From: Streptomyces sp. Ru71 | Lineage (GTDB): Bacteria > Actinomycetota > Actinomycetes > Streptomycetales > Streptomycetaceae | Direction of reading: 5' to 3' | NCBI RefSeq assembly: GCF_002920535.1 | Contig: NZ_PQSS01000041.1 | Location: forward strand, 1 to 64,000 | Length of the DNA: 64,000 nt | Shown: piece by piece, positions 25,475-34,510 of the stretch | How positions within the stretch are numbered: the first letter of the stretch is position 1 | Layout: each line of letters begins with the position of its first letter | Translations under genes and position numbers: made by a program | The notes under the pieces: generated by a model | Database searches by the model: none | What the model was told of the DNA's origin: nothing | Seen by the model: the letters and a program-made list of their open reading frames with translations, nothing else

Positions 25475-26224
25475 ATGCAGACCCCGCACATCCTGATCCT
25501 CGGCGGCACCACCGAGGCCCGCCGGCTCGCCGCCGCCCTCGCCGAGCGGCCCGGGGTGCGGGTGACGACGTCGCTGGCGGGACGGGTGAGCCGGCCCGGC
25601 GCGGTCGACGGCGAGGTGCGCGTCGGCGGGTTCGGGGGCGTGGAGGGGCTCGCCGCGTGGCTCGGCGAGCAGCGGGTGACCGCGCTCGTCGACGCCACGC
25701 ACCCCTTCGCCGCCGGCATCACCGCGAACGCCGCCGAGGCGGCCGCGCTGACCGGCGTACCGCTGACGGTGCTGCGCCGGCCGGGCTGGCAGCCGGTCCC
25801 CGGCGACCGCTGGCACCCGGTCGACTCCCTCGACGCGGCCGCACGTGCCCTCCCGCCGCTCGGCCGCCGGGTGTTCCTGACCACCGGCCGCCTCGGCCTC
25901 GCCGCCTTCGCGCACCTGACGGACACCCACTTCGTCATGCGGTCCGTGGAGCCGCCCGAGCCGCCGCTGCCGCCGCGGCTCGACGTGCTGCTGGCACGGG
26001 GCCCGTTCACCGTGGCCGACGAGACGGCCCTCCTGCGGGAGCACCGCATCGACGTCCTGGTGACCAAGGACAGCGGGGGAGAGGCGACGGCGGCCAAACT
26101 GACCGCCGCCCGCGAGCTGGGCCTGCCGGTGGTGGTCGTACGACGCCCACCGCTGCCGGACTCGGTGACGCCGGTGCCGGACACCGCGGGCGTACTGGAG
26201 CGGCTCGGCCTCAGCCCACGATGA
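25475..26224 (+). CDS. cobK: Cobalt-precorrin-6A/precorrin-6X reductase
   Basis: This 249-residue protein is of the CobK/CbiJ type and reduces the macrocycle of precorrin-6A in cobalamin synthesis. It shows the N-terminal LILGGTTEARRLAAAL, the VDATHPFAAGITANA motif, and the C-terminal VLVTKDSGGEATAAKLTAARELGLPVVVVRRP. It lies on the strand opposite to cobF (28499), with an MFS exporter gene between them. Other cobalamin genes are not in the window. Confidence 0.93.
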   Translation: MQTPHILILGGTTEARRLAAALAERPGVRVTTSLAGRVSRPGAVDGEVRVGGFGGVEGLAAWLGEQRVTALVDATHPFAAGITANAAEAAALTGVPLTVLRRPGWQPVPGDRWHPVDSLDAAARALPPLGRRVFLTTGRLGLAAFAHLTDTHFVMRSVEPPEPPLPPRLDVLLARGPFTVADETALLREHRIDVLVTKDSGGEATAAKLTAARELGLPVVVVRRPPLPDSVTPVPDTAGVLERLGLSPR

Positions 26225-26225
26225 G

Positions 26226-26315
26226 TCAGGCCCGCATCCGGTCGAGCGCGCCCAGGATCTCGGTGCGGTGCTCGGCGGAGGCGACCCAGGAGGGCCGCCG
26301 GGCGACACAGGTCAT
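26226..26315 (-). CDS. Possible small ORF of 29 residues
   Basis: A short frame (MTCVARRPSWV...LDRMRA) starts 50 bp after the MFS stop on the same strand, with a weak AGAAG before its ATG, and ends at the cobK stop. The same frame stays open upstream into the MFS gene, so it may be a remnant of a longer gene. No family is recognised. Treat as uncertain. Confidence 0.2.
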   Translation of the reverse strand: MTCVARRPSWVASAEHRTEILGALDRMRA

Positions 26316-26364
26316 CTTCTGATCCGCCGGTTCGTCGCCGCCGGCCTGCGTGAGCAGCCGGTTC

Positions 26365-28440
26365 TCAGGCGACCGCCGCCCGCGCAGGCTCGGCCGGCCG
26401 CTGTGGCAGCCCGGTGCTCAGGTCCTCCACCAGGAGCCGTTTCGCGATGGTGTCGACCGCGGCGCGCAGGTCGGCGCCGGCGGGGCGGCCGATGTCCTGC
26501 TGGACCCGGTCCTCCAGCCAGGCACCCCACGCCTCGGTGAGGACGCGGGCCTCGCGGGCGCCCGCCTCGGTGTGCGAGAACAGGTTGCCGAAGCGGCTCA
26601 GATAGCCCTCCTCGACCATCCGGTCGAAGACCGGCAGCAGGACCTCGGGCGGCAGATGGCGGCGCGCGGCGATCAGACCGAGGCTCGCATGGCCGGTCAT
26701 CCGGGTGAACAGCTCCACCTGCATCACCGCCCACGCCCCGGCCACGTCCAGCCGGGTGTCGGACTCCTGGATGATCCGGCGCGCGGTGGACAGCTCCGTG
26801 GCGCCGATGATCTTCGCCACGGACGCCTCCAGCACCCGCTGCGCGTTGGCGTCGTGCGGCGAGGCGAACCCCTCGCCGAGATCGGTGGAGCCGAGGCGCG
26901 CGCTGTCGCGCAGCTGGACCTGCTTGAGGAACAGGGCGATCAGGAAGCCGAGCGCGGCGACCGGGACCGTCCACAGGAACACGGTCTGGAGGGTGTCCGC
27001 GTAGGCGTCGACGATCGGGCGGGCCGCCGCAGCGGGCAGCCCGTGCAGGCCCTCCGGGCTGGTCGCCGCGCGGGTCACGGTGGCGGGGTCCGCCGCGCCG
27101 GTGCGGGCCGCGGCCGCGATACCCTCCGACAGGTTCGGCGTGAGCGCGTTGGTGTAGATCGTGCCGAACACGGCGGTGCCGAACGAGCTGCCCAGCGTAC
27201 GGAAAAAGGTGACGCCGGAGGTGGCCGTGCCCAGGTCGGCGTAGTCGACGGTGTTCTGCACGGCGATCGTCAGCACCTGCATGCACAGCCCGATGCCGAC
27301 GCCCAGCACGAACATGTACAGGGACTCCAGCCCCGCCCCGGTCGACGGGCCCATCAGCGACATCAGATACAGGCCCACCCCCATCACCAGGGAGCCGGCG
27401 ATCGGGAAGATCCGGTAGCGGCCCGTCTTGCTGACCACGTTGCCGCTGAAGACCGACGCGATGAGCAGGCCGGCCACCATCGGCAGGGTCCGCACCCCGG
27501 AGACCGTCGCCGAGTCGCCGTCCACGTACTGCAGATACGTCGGCAGGTACGTCATCGCCCCGAGCATGGCGAAGCCGACGATGAAGCTGAGGATCGAGCA
27601 CACCGTGAACACCGGGTTGGCGAACAGCCGCATCGGCAGCATCGGTTCGGCCGCCCGGGTCTCCACCAGGCAGAACAGGGCGAGCGCGAGGGCGCCGCCG
27701 GTGAACAGGCCGATGATGACGCCGGAACCCCAGGCGTACTCGTTGCCGCCCCAGCTGGTCGCCAGGATCAGCGCGCTCGCGCCGACCGCGACGAGCGCGA
27801 TGCCCAGGTAGTCGATGACCGGCCGGGACGCCGACTTCACGACCGGGATGGTGCGCGCGGCCGCGGCGACGACCAGCACGGCGATCGGCACGTTGACGTA
27901 GAACGCCCACCGCCACGACAGATGGTCGGTGAACAGCCCGCCCAGCAGCGGCCCGATCACCGTGGACACGCCGAACACGGCACCGATCGCGCCCTGGTAC
28001 TTGCCGCGTTCCCTGAGCGGGATGACGTCCGCGATCAGCGCCATCGACGTCACCATCAGCCCGCCCGCGCCGACGCCCTGCATCGCCCGCCAGGCGATCA
28101 GCAGCGACATGTTCGTCGCCAGGCCGCACAGGAACGAGCCGGTGATGAACACGATCGCCGAGACCTGGAAGACGACCTTTCGGCCGAACAGGTCGCCGAA
28201 CTTGCCCACCAGCACCGTCGCGACGGTCTCCGCCAGCAGGTACGACGTGACCACCCAGGACATGTGCTCCGCGCCGCCCAGGTCCGACACGATCGTCGGC
28301 AGCGCCGTGCCCACGATGGTCTGGTCGAGGGCCGCAAGCAGCATCCCCAGCATGATCGTCACGAAGACGATGTTCCGGCGGCGCACGTCCAGCACCGGTG
28401 GCTGCGCGGCCGGCGGTGCGCTCTCCTCGGCGACTGTCAC
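26365..28440 (-). CDS. DHA2-family MFS drug exporter with C-terminal winged-helix-like domain
   Basis: This 691-residue protein has about 500 residues making fourteen membrane helices of the EmrB/QacA type (LDQTIVGTALPTIVSDLGG in helix 1, WRWAFYVNVPIA in the middle). Proton-driven export of hydrophobic drugs is the family role. Beyond helix 14 there are about 170 soluble residues. A segment LPPEVLLPVFDRMVEEGYLS followed by HTEAGAREARVLTEAWGAWL reads like the recognition helix and wing of a MarR-type winged helix. Typical relatives end soon after helix 14. cobF lies 58 bp upstream on the same strand. Confidence 0.9.
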   Translation of the reverse strand: MTVAEESAPPAAQPPVLDVRRRNIVFVTIMLGMLLAALDQTIVGTALPTIVSDLGGAEHMSWVVTSYLLAETVATVLVGKFGDLFGRKVVFQVSAIVFITGSFLCGLATNMSLLIAWRAMQGVGAGGLMVTSMALIADVIPLRERGKYQGAIGAVFGVSTVIGPLLGGLFTDHLSWRWAFYVNVPIAVLVVAAAARTIPVVKSASRPVIDYLGIALVAVGASALILATSWGGNEYAWGSGVIIGLFTGGALALALFCLVETRAAEPMLPMRLFANPVFTVCSILSFIVGFAMLGAMTYLPTYLQYVDGDSATVSGVRTLPMVAGLLIASVFSGNVVSKTGRYRIFPIAGSLVMGVGLYLMSLMGPSTGAGLESLYMFVLGVGIGLCMQVLTIAVQNTVDYADLGTATSGVTFFRTLGSSFGTAVFGTIYTNALTPNLSEGIAAAARTGAADPATVTRAATSPEGLHGLPAAAARPIVDAYADTLQTVFLWTVPVAALGFLIALFLKQVQLRDSARLGSTDLGEGFASPHDANAQRVLEASVAKIIGATELSTARRIIQESDTRLDVAGAWAVMQVELFTRMTGHASLGLIAARRHLPPEVLLPVFDRMVEEGYLSRFGNLFSHTEAGAREARVLTEAWGAWLEDRVQQDIGRPAGADLRAAVDTIAKRLLVEDLSTGLPQRPAEPARAAVA

Positions 28441-28498
28441 GAGGTCACGATCACACCGGCGGTCCGCCGCCGCATGCCCGGTGGTCCGGGCGGGTGCG

Positions 28499-29272
28499 TC
28501 AGGAGTTTTCCGGGTTGCGGCGCAGCAGATACGTGTCCATGATCCACCCCTTGCGCTCCCGCGCCTCGGCCCGCAGCCGCTCGATGCGCGGCGCGGCCTC
28601 GGCGATGGGTCCGGAGGCGAGGATCTCGTCCGGGGTGCCGATGTAGGCGCCCCAGTAGATGTGCATGTCCTGGTCGGCGTAGTTCCGGAAGGCCTGGTGG
28701 GCGTCCAGCATCACCACCACGTCGTCCACGCCCTCCGGGAAGCCCTCCGCCAGGCGCCGCCCGGTGGTGATCTGCACCGGCCGCGCCACCCGGTTCAGCC
28801 CCGTGCGATGCCGGGCCACGAGGGCCGAGACGCTGCTGACCCCGGGGATGACGTCGTAGTCGAACGCGACCGCGCCCCGCCCGAGCACCTCGTCCAGGAT
28901 CGCGATCGTGCTGTCGTACAGCGCGGGGTCGCCCCACACCAGGAACGCGCCGGTCTGCTCCTCGCCGAGCTCCTCGGCGATCAGCCGCTCGTAGATGCCG
29001 GCGCGGGCGCTGCGCCAGTCCCCGACGGCCGGCGAGTACGCGGCGCCTCCCGCGCGGCGGTCCCGCTCGGGGTCACGGGCCTCGACCACCCGGTAGCCGC
29101 CCTCGGGTATGTGCGCCTGCAGCATGTCCCGGCGCAGCTGGACGAGGTCGGACTTCACCTCGCCCTTGTCGAGGACGAAGAACACGTCCGTGCCGCGCAG
29201 CGCCTTGACCGCCTGCAGGGTCAGCTGGTCGGGATCGCCGGCACCGATCCCGATGACATGAATCTTTCGCAC
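28499..29272 (-). CDS. cobF: Precorrin-6A synthase (deacetylating)
   Basis: This 257-residue SAM-dependent methyltransferase of the aerobic cobalamin route methylates C-1 of precorrin-5 with loss of the acetyl group. The tetrapyrrole-methylase opening KIHVIGIGAGDPDQLTLQAV, the LVWGDPALYDSTI loop and the VIPGVSSVSALVARHRTGLN segment are all visible. Length matches CobF. Together with cobK it shows that part of an aerobic B12 pathway is dispersed here. Confidence 0.94.
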   Translation of the reverse strand: MRKIHVIGIGAGDPDQLTLQAVKALRGTDVFFVLDKGEVKSDLVQLRRDMLQAHIPEGGYRVVEARDPERDRRAGGAAYSPAVGDWRSARAGIYERLIAEELGEEQTGAFLVWGDPALYDSTIAILDEVLGRGAVAFDYDVIPGVSSVSALVARHRTGLNRVARPVQITTGRRLAEGFPEGVDDVVVMLDAHQAFRNYADQDMHIYWGAYIGTPDEILASGPIAEAAPRIERLRAEARERKGWIMDTYLLRRNPENS

Positions 29273-29320
29273 GCCCCGAGTCTGCCCTACGCCACTGACC
29301 GTGACGGCACCGCATGCCTC

Positions 29321-29857
29321 TCAGCGCAGCCGGGGCGCCCGCTCCCGGGCGTCCACCGGGCCGGCGCCCGCCTCGACCGCCCCCGCCAGCTCCCGCGCCC
29401 AGGTGACCAGACGGCCGAGCTCCAGGCCGTACGGCCGTCGCTCACCCGTGTCCGCGGCCCACTCCTCCACGGCCCCCGCACCGCGCCGCAGCAGCCGCGC
29501 CCCGCCGGTGACGTTGCCGCGCGCCGCGTGCGTGAGACCCACCGCGAGCTGGGCGAGCCCGCGCCACAGCGTCCGCTCCCGCGGCGGCCCCGACTTCCAG
29601 GCGTCCTCGAACACCTCGTGCGCGTGGAACGGCCGGCCCGCGTCCAGCAGCGCCTGCGCCTCGGCCACGGTCTCCCGCGGGGTGCGCACCACCCCCTCCG
29701 GCTGCCGTGCCACGCCCGGGGTGCCGTAGGGCAGGGGCCGGCCCAGCCCGTCCCGGGGCCGCGCGTTGCGTGCGCGTCCCTCGCTGTCCCGGTCGCGGGC
29801 GCCGCCCGGCCGCGGGGAGGGGACGCCGTCGTCGGATGCCGTGCCCGTGTCTGCCAT
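29321..29857 (-). CDS. DUF309 domain protein
   Basis: This 178-residue protein has an N-terminal ~60 residues that are disordered and rich in G, R, P and D. The rest is a helical DUF309 fold with the hallmark PFHAHEVFEDAWK and LWRGLAQLAVGLTHAARGN. The family function is unknown. It is encoded just upstream of, and divergent from, the second tRNA-Pro. Confidence 0.88.
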   Translation of the reverse strand: MADTGTASDDGVPSPRPGGARDRDSEGRARNARPRDGLGRPLPYGTPGVARQPEGVVRTPRETVAEAQALLDAGRPFHAHEVFEDAWKSGPPRERTLWRGLAQLAVGLTHAARGNVTGGARLLRRGAGAVEEWAADTGERRPYGLELGRLVTWARELAGAVEAGAGPVDARERAPRLR

Positions 29858-29961
29858 GCCTCGATTGTCCCGTGCGACCGTGCCCCCTTCGGCGCAGCCC
29901 CCGGCGTGGGGTAAAGTGCTGTTCGCGCGATCACGCGGGACACCCCGCGCGACGGCGCGGC

Positions 29962-30035
<74 letters not shown>

Positions 30036-30060
30036 CAGTGATGTCGGATGTCTCCGCAGC

Positions 30061-30088
30061 TCAGGGGCTCTCTTCGGAGGGCCCCTGA
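30061..30088 (+). terminator. Hairpin terminator after tRNA-Pro
   Basis: The 12-bp stem TCAGGGGCTCTC / GAGGGCCCCTGA (one T-G pair) is capped by a TTCG tetraloop, 25 bp after the tRNA. Confidence 0.8.
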
Positions 30089-30137
30089 CGCATGTCCGCC
30101 GCATTCGAGGCGGCCACGGCCGAGCGGAAGGAGCACG

Positions 30138-30740
30138 GTGATCCCCGTCCCCGCACAAGCGACGGTCCTGACCTGTCCCGAGGAGGACGTGCCGGCCGTG
30201 CTGCGGCGGCAGATGCGGGCCCTGCAGGAGGAGGCCTGGCCGTCCTCGGACCCGGCGTGCGCCGCGTCCGACGCGCCGGTCCACGACCCCGCGCTGCGGC
30301 CGGTGTCGATGCTGCTGGTCGCCGACGGCACGGTGCTGGCGGCGCTGGACGTGCTGACCAAGGAGATCACGCACGCCGGGCGGCGCTGGGCGGCCGGCGG
30401 GCTGAGCACGGTGGTGACCCGGCGGGCGGCGCGCGGCCAGGGGCACGGCCGGCGGCTGGTGTCCGCGGCGCGCGAGGCGATGGCCCGGGCGGGCCTGGAG
30501 GTCGGCCTGTTCACCTGCGACCGTCCGCTCCAGGGCTTCTACGAGAGCGCGGGCTGGCGGCACCTGCCCGGCGCCGTCCTGGTCGGCGGGACGCCCGAGG
30601 AGCCGTTCCCGAGCGACTGGTCCGCCTTCGACAAGGTCACGATGGCCTGCTTCTTCACCCCCGGCAGCCGCGCGGCCGAGCCGTCGTTCCGGGACAGCCG
30701 TATCGCGCTGTTCCCGGGGGCCATCGACAAGCTGTGGTGA
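30138..30740 (+). CDS. GNAT-family N-acetyltransferase
   Basis: This 200-residue protein has the acetyl-CoA binding motif A as VVTRRAARGQGHGRRLVSAAREAM (R/Q-x-x-G-x-G/A pattern RGQGHG), then EVGLFTCDRPLQGFYESAGW. GTG start at 30138 with GAAGGAGC before it. Substrate unknown; resemblance to aminoglycoside-2'-acetyltransferase-like GNATs is only general. Confidence 0.87.
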   Translation: MIPVPAQATVLTCPEEDVPAVLRRQMRALQEEAWPSSDPACAASDAPVHDPALRPVSMLLVADGTVLAALDVLTKEITHAGRRWAAGGLSTVVTRRAARGQGHGRRLVSAAREAMARAGLEVGLFTCDRPLQGFYESAGWRHLPGAVLVGGTPEEPFPSDWSAFDKVTMACFFTPGSRAAEPSFRDSRIALFPGAIDKLW

Positions 30741-30776
30741 GCGGCGGACCGGCGCGGGGCCACTCCGCCGCTCCCG

Positions 30777-31502
30777 TCAGCGCGAGGCCGGTCTGGTGAA
30801 GCGGTCGAGGAGCGCGTCGAGTCCGGCCGCCAGCCCCTGTGGCCCGCCCCGCTCGGCGAGCGCGGGCGCGATGCGGCGCAGGGTGGGCAGGTCCTGCTGC
30901 GGCAGGCGGTGCAGCCCGAGGCGGAAGGCCGGGTCGGGCTCGTCGGGGTTGTCCACCATGGGGCGCAGCTCGACCGAGACATAGCCGAGCACCCAGGCGA
31001 GGAAGGCCTGGAAGGCGGCGGCGGACGTCTTCTCGTCCAGGCCGGCCCGCGCCAGCAGGGCGAGCACCCGCTCATGGCTGCGCAGCACCGGCAGCGGCCT
31101 GCGGGCCATCGGCACGGCCAGCAGCCGGGTGGTCAGCAGCGGCACCGCGTGCGGGTGGGCCAGGCACACGTCGTACATCGTCCGGGCGAAGGTGTGCAGT
31201 TCGGAGCGCCAGTCCGGCGCCTCGCCGGTGTCGGGCTGCGCGGCCGCCAGACGTCCGTGCAGCTCCAGGTGCATCGCCTCGACCAGGCCCTCCAGCAGGG
31301 CGTCCTTGCCCTCCGCGTACCGGTACAGGGCCATCGCCTCGACGCCCAGCTCGGAGCCCAGGCGCCGCATGCTCAGGGCGCCGAGCCCCTCGCGGTCGAC
31401 CAGCTCCAGGGCGGTGGCCAGCACCCGCTCGCGGCTCAGCCTGCCGTAACGGCCCCGGTCGCTCGCGCGTCGCGCCGGGGATGTGCCCGGGTTCTTCGCC
31501 AT
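30777..31502 (-). CDS. TetR-family regulator
   Basis: This 241-residue protein has an N-terminal helix-turn-helix VLATALELVDREGLGALSMRRLGSELGVEAMALYRYAEGKDALL, with the family's typical Tyr/Lys pair in the recognition region. A C-terminal ligand domain of the TetR_C type (about 90-230) follows. It is divergent from the glycoside-hydrolase pair, 123 bp away, and is the obvious candidate to control it as well as itself. Confidence 0.92.
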   Translation of the reverse strand: MAKNPGTSPARRASDRGRYGRLSRERVLATALELVDREGLGALSMRRLGSELGVEAMALYRYAEGKDALLEGLVEAMHLELHGRLAAAQPDTGEAPDWRSELHTFARTMYDVCLAHPHAVPLLTTRLLAVPMARRPLPVLRSHERVLALLARAGLDEKTSAAAFQAFLAWVLGYVSVELRPMVDNPDEPDPAFRLGLHRLPQQDLPTLRRIAPALAERGGPQGLAAGLDALLDRFTRPASR

Positions 31503-31561
31503 ACACCGGCCTCCTTGTGACTTGACCCTACGCGCACTTGAGGTCATCCTGTCTCTATACG

Positions 31562-31582
31562 CCGTAAACGTACACGATACGG
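31562..31582. promoter_or_regulatory. Candidate TetR operator in divergent promoter
   Basis: CCGTA and TACGG arms are separated by 11 bp in the gap between the TetR gene and the glycosidase pair. This is the AT-richer part of the gap. Assignment is by position and symmetry only. Confidence 0.35.
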
Positions 31583-31625
31583 ATACGGTTCCGCCCGTGA
31601 TTTTGCCCGGCCGAGGGGCGGCGAG

Positions 31626-32678
31626 GTGACCGACATGGGGCTGCTTCCCTTCGTGTACGGACTGGGCGAACGACACGGGCCCGACCTCCCCGCGCCGGGG
31701 ATCCCGCCCCGGCAGCGCGGTTTCGCGCTGCCCACGTACGTGCGCGACGGGTACGACGATCCGCGCGCCGGCGACCACCTGCGGAGCATCGCGCGCTCGG
31801 GCGCCAACTGGATCCAGCTCACCCCGACCTGGTACCAGCCGGCCGCGGGCGCGGACGTGATCCGCCCCTCGCTCACCACACCCACCGACGAGGGCGTCGC
31901 GCGGATGATCCGCCTGGCCCATGGCTACGGACTGAACGTCCTGCTCAAACCACACCTCGATCTCGACGACGCCGGCGACCGGGGCTCGATCCGGCCCGCC
32001 CGGCCCGGCCACTGGTTCGCCGCCTACGGCGAGTTCATCGCCCACTACGCCCGGCTCGGCGCCCGCTACGGCGTCGACGCGCTCGCCGTGGGCACCGAAC
32101 TCGCGGGCACGGTGCACGAACGCGCACGCTGGCTGGCCCTGGTCGACCGCACCCGCGTGGTCTACGGCGGCTCGCTGCTCTACGCCGCGCACCACGACGA
32201 GTACGAGTACGTCGCCTTCTGGGACGCGGTCGACCTGATCGGCGTGGACGTCTACTGGCCGCTGCCCCGGGGGCGGCACCACGACCCGCAGGTCCTCGCC
32301 CGTGGCTGGTGCCCCCTCCGCGACGCGCTGGGGGACTTCGCCGCCCGCACCGGCCGTTGCGTCCTCTTCGCCGAGGCCGGCTGCAGCAGCGGCGTGCCGG
32401 CCACCCCCGGCCCGTCGGCCGGCCCGGTCACGCCCGACACCGTGGCACAGGCGGCCGGCTACGAGGCGCTGTTGCGCACCTTCACCGGTCTGCCCTGGTG
32501 GGCGGGCGTCCACTGGTGGGCGTGGGCACAGCTCCCGGCCCCGACGGACCGCGTCCGGCCGCTGGACAACTCCGCCCAGGGCAAGCGGGCCGAGCACGTG
32601 GTGGCCCGGTGGTGGGCGGGCCGCAACCAGGGTCCGCACTCCGCCCCCGACGGCCCGGTGGTAGGCGGGACACCATGA
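31626..32678 (+). CDS. GH113-like TIM-barrel glycoside hydrolase
   Basis: This 350-residue protein resembles the GH113 mannanase-like barrel. The acid/base glutamate is likely in DALAVGTELAGT and the nucleophile in VLFAEAGCSSG. Aromatic substrate-site residues appear in WIQLTPTWYQP and LIGVDVYWPL. No signal peptide is seen, so it is probably cytoplasmic. The start is GTG at 31626 (GAGGGG upstream), or possibly ATG at 31635. Its stop overlaps the GH15 start (ATGA), so the two enzymes are made together. Confidence 0.8.
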   Translation: MTDMGLLPFVYGLGERHGPDLPAPGIPPRQRGFALPTYVRDGYDDPRAGDHLRSIARSGANWIQLTPTWYQPAAGADVIRPSLTTPTDEGVARMIRLAHGYGLNVLLKPHLDLDDAGDRGSIRPARPGHWFAAYGEFIAHYARLGARYGVDALAVGTELAGTVHERARWLALVDRTRVVYGGSLLYAAHHDEYEYVAFWDAVDLIGVDVYWPLPRGRHHDPQVLARGWCPLRDALGDFAARTGRCVLFAEAGCSSGVPATPGPSAGPVTPDTVAQAAGYEALLRTFTGLPWWAGVHWWAWAQLPAPTDRVRPLDNSAQGKRAEHVVARWWAGRNQGPHSAPDGPVVGGTP

Positions 32679-34510
32679 CCCCCATCGAGGACTACGCCCT
32701 GCTGGGCGACATGGGCACCGCGGCCATGGTCGGCCGCGACGGCTCCGTCGACTGGCTCTGTCTGCCCCGCTTCGACTCGCCGGCCTGCCTGGCCGCCCTG
32801 GTGGGGACGCCGGACAACGGCTTCTGGCGCATCGCCCCGGCCAACGGCGCCGGAACCTGCGCCGGGCGGGCCTACCGGCCCGACACGCTGGTCCTGGACA
32901 CCTGGTGGCGCACCCCGACCGGCGTCGCCCGGGTCACCGACTTCATGGCGCCCATGTCCCCGCTGCCCTGCCTCGTCCGGATCGTCGAGGGCGTCGTGGG
33001 CGAGGTGTCCCTGCGCAGCGAACTGCGGCTGCGCTTCCACCAGGGCCGCGTCGTGCCGTGGGTGCGCGGCGTCGACGGCTGCACCGTCGCCGTCGCCGGG
33101 CCGGACGCCGTGTGGCTGAGCGTCGACGGCGAGGCGCGGCTCACCGGTGACGAGCACGCCACCGTCGCCGAGCTCACCGTCGCCGCCGGCCGGCGGATCG
33201 CCCTCGTCCTGGCCTGGGCGCCCTCACACCACACCTGGCCACCGCGGACGCTCGGCGTCCCGGTGGAGACCCTGCTGAAGGAGACCGTCGAGCACTGGCG
33301 CGGCTGGGCGGGACGCTGCAACTACCAGGGCCCCTGGCGCGATGCCGTGGTGCGTTCCCTGATCACCCTCAAGGCCCTCACCTACGCCCCCACCGGTGGC
33401 ATCGTCGCCGCCCCCACCACCTCACTGCCCGGCTGCATCGGCGGCGAGCGCAACTGGGACGAGCGCTACTGCTGGCTGCGCGACTCCACCCTCACCCTGT
33501 CCTGCCTGCTGGGCAGCGGCTACCGCGAGGAGGCGACGGCCTGGCTGGACTGGCTGGTGCGCGCCCTCGCCGGCGACCCCGCCGACCTGCAGTGCGTCTA
33601 CGGCGTCGGCGGCCAGCGGCTGCTGCGCGAGACCGAGGCGCACTGGCTGGCCGGCTACCAGGGCTCCCAGCCCGTCCGGCTGGGCAACTCCGCCGTCGGC
33701 AGGTTCCACCTCGACGTCTACGGCGAGGTTCTCGACACCCTGTACCACTCGCTGCTGGCGGGCATCCCGATGCCCGCCCACGTGTGGGAGCTGGTGGAAG
33801 CGCTGATGGGCTTCCTGCAGCGGCACTGGCGCGAGCCCGACCAGGGCCTGTGGCAGGTGCGCGGCCCGCGCCGCCACTTCGTGCACTCCAAGGTCATGGT
33901 GTGGGTGGCCGCCGACCGCGCCCTGCGCATGGGAAAGCTCCTGGGCCGCAACGGATCATCCGCGCAGTGGTGGGCCATGCGGCAGGAGGTGCACCGGCAG
34001 GTCTGCCGGGAGGGCTGGGACCCCGGCCAGGGCTCCTTCGTGCAGTCCTACGGCTCCCCGGCCCTGGACGCCACCGCCCTGCTGATGCCCCGGCTCGGCT
34101 TCCTGCCCGCGCAGGACGTGCGGGTACGCGGCACCCTGCGGGCCCTGCACGGCCTTCAGGAGGGCGGATTCCTGCACCGCTACGCACCCGGCGACGAAGG
34201 GGTGCACACCGTGGACGGCATGGCCGGTCGTGAAGGAGCGTTCGTCTCCTGCTCCTTGTGGCATGCGGATACCCTCGCCGCGACCGGCCATGTCCTCAAG
34301 GCCCAGGAGGAGTTCGAGCGGGTCCTCGCCGTCCGCAACGACGTCGGGCTCCTCGCCGAGCAGTGGGACCCGCGCACCGGCCGGCAGCTCGGCAACTTCC
34401 CCAAGGCGGTCAGCCATCTCGCCCTGGTCGAGACCGCGTTCGCGCTGTCAGCAGCACCATCCCCGTATCCCCGTAGTCCGGCAGCGTCGGATCGGCGTCG
34501 ATCCGGGTGA
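32675..34510 (+). CDS. GH15 family glycoside hydrolase (glucoamylase/trehalase-like)
   Basis: This 611-residue protein has the N-terminal beta domain (IEDYALLGDMGTAAMVGRDGSVDWLCLPRFDSP) and an (alpha/alpha)6 barrel with the acid NWDERYCWLRDS and the late base region LAEQWDPRTGRQLGNFPKAVSHLALV. Relatives hydrolyse terminal alpha-glucosides, and in actinobacteria often trehalose. The last ~35 residues run antisense across the convergent methyltransferase gene by 101 bp and look unconserved (proline/serine/arginine). No signal peptide. Confidence 0.9.
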   Translation: MTPIEDYALLGDMGTAAMVGRDGSVDWLCLPRFDSPACLAALVGTPDNGFWRIAPANGAGTCAGRAYRPDTLVLDTWWRTPTGVARVTDFMAPMSPLPCLVRIVEGVVGEVSLRSELRLRFHQGRVVPWVRGVDGCTVAVAGPDAVWLSVDGEARLTGDEHATVAELTVAAGRRIALVLAWAPSHHTWPPRTLGVPVETLLKETVEHWRGWAGRCNYQGPWRDAVVRSLITLKALTYAPTGGIVAAPTTSLPGCIGGERNWDERYCWLRDSTLTLSCLLGSGYREEATAWLDWLVRALAGDPADLQCVYGVGGQRLLRETEAHWLAGYQGSQPVRLGNSAVGRFHLDVYGEVLDTLYHSLLAGIPMPAHVWELVEALMGFLQRHWREPDQGLWQVRGPRRHFVHSKVMVWVAADRALRMGKLLGRNGSSAQWWAMRQEVHRQVCREGWDPGQGSFVQSYGSPALDATALLMPRLGFLPAQDVRVRGTLRALHGLQEGGFLHRYAPGDEGVHTVDGMAGREGAFVSCSLWHADTLAATGHVLKAQEEFERVLAVRNDVGLLAEQWDPRTGRQLGNFPKAVSHLALVETAFALSAAPSPYPRSPAASDRRRSG

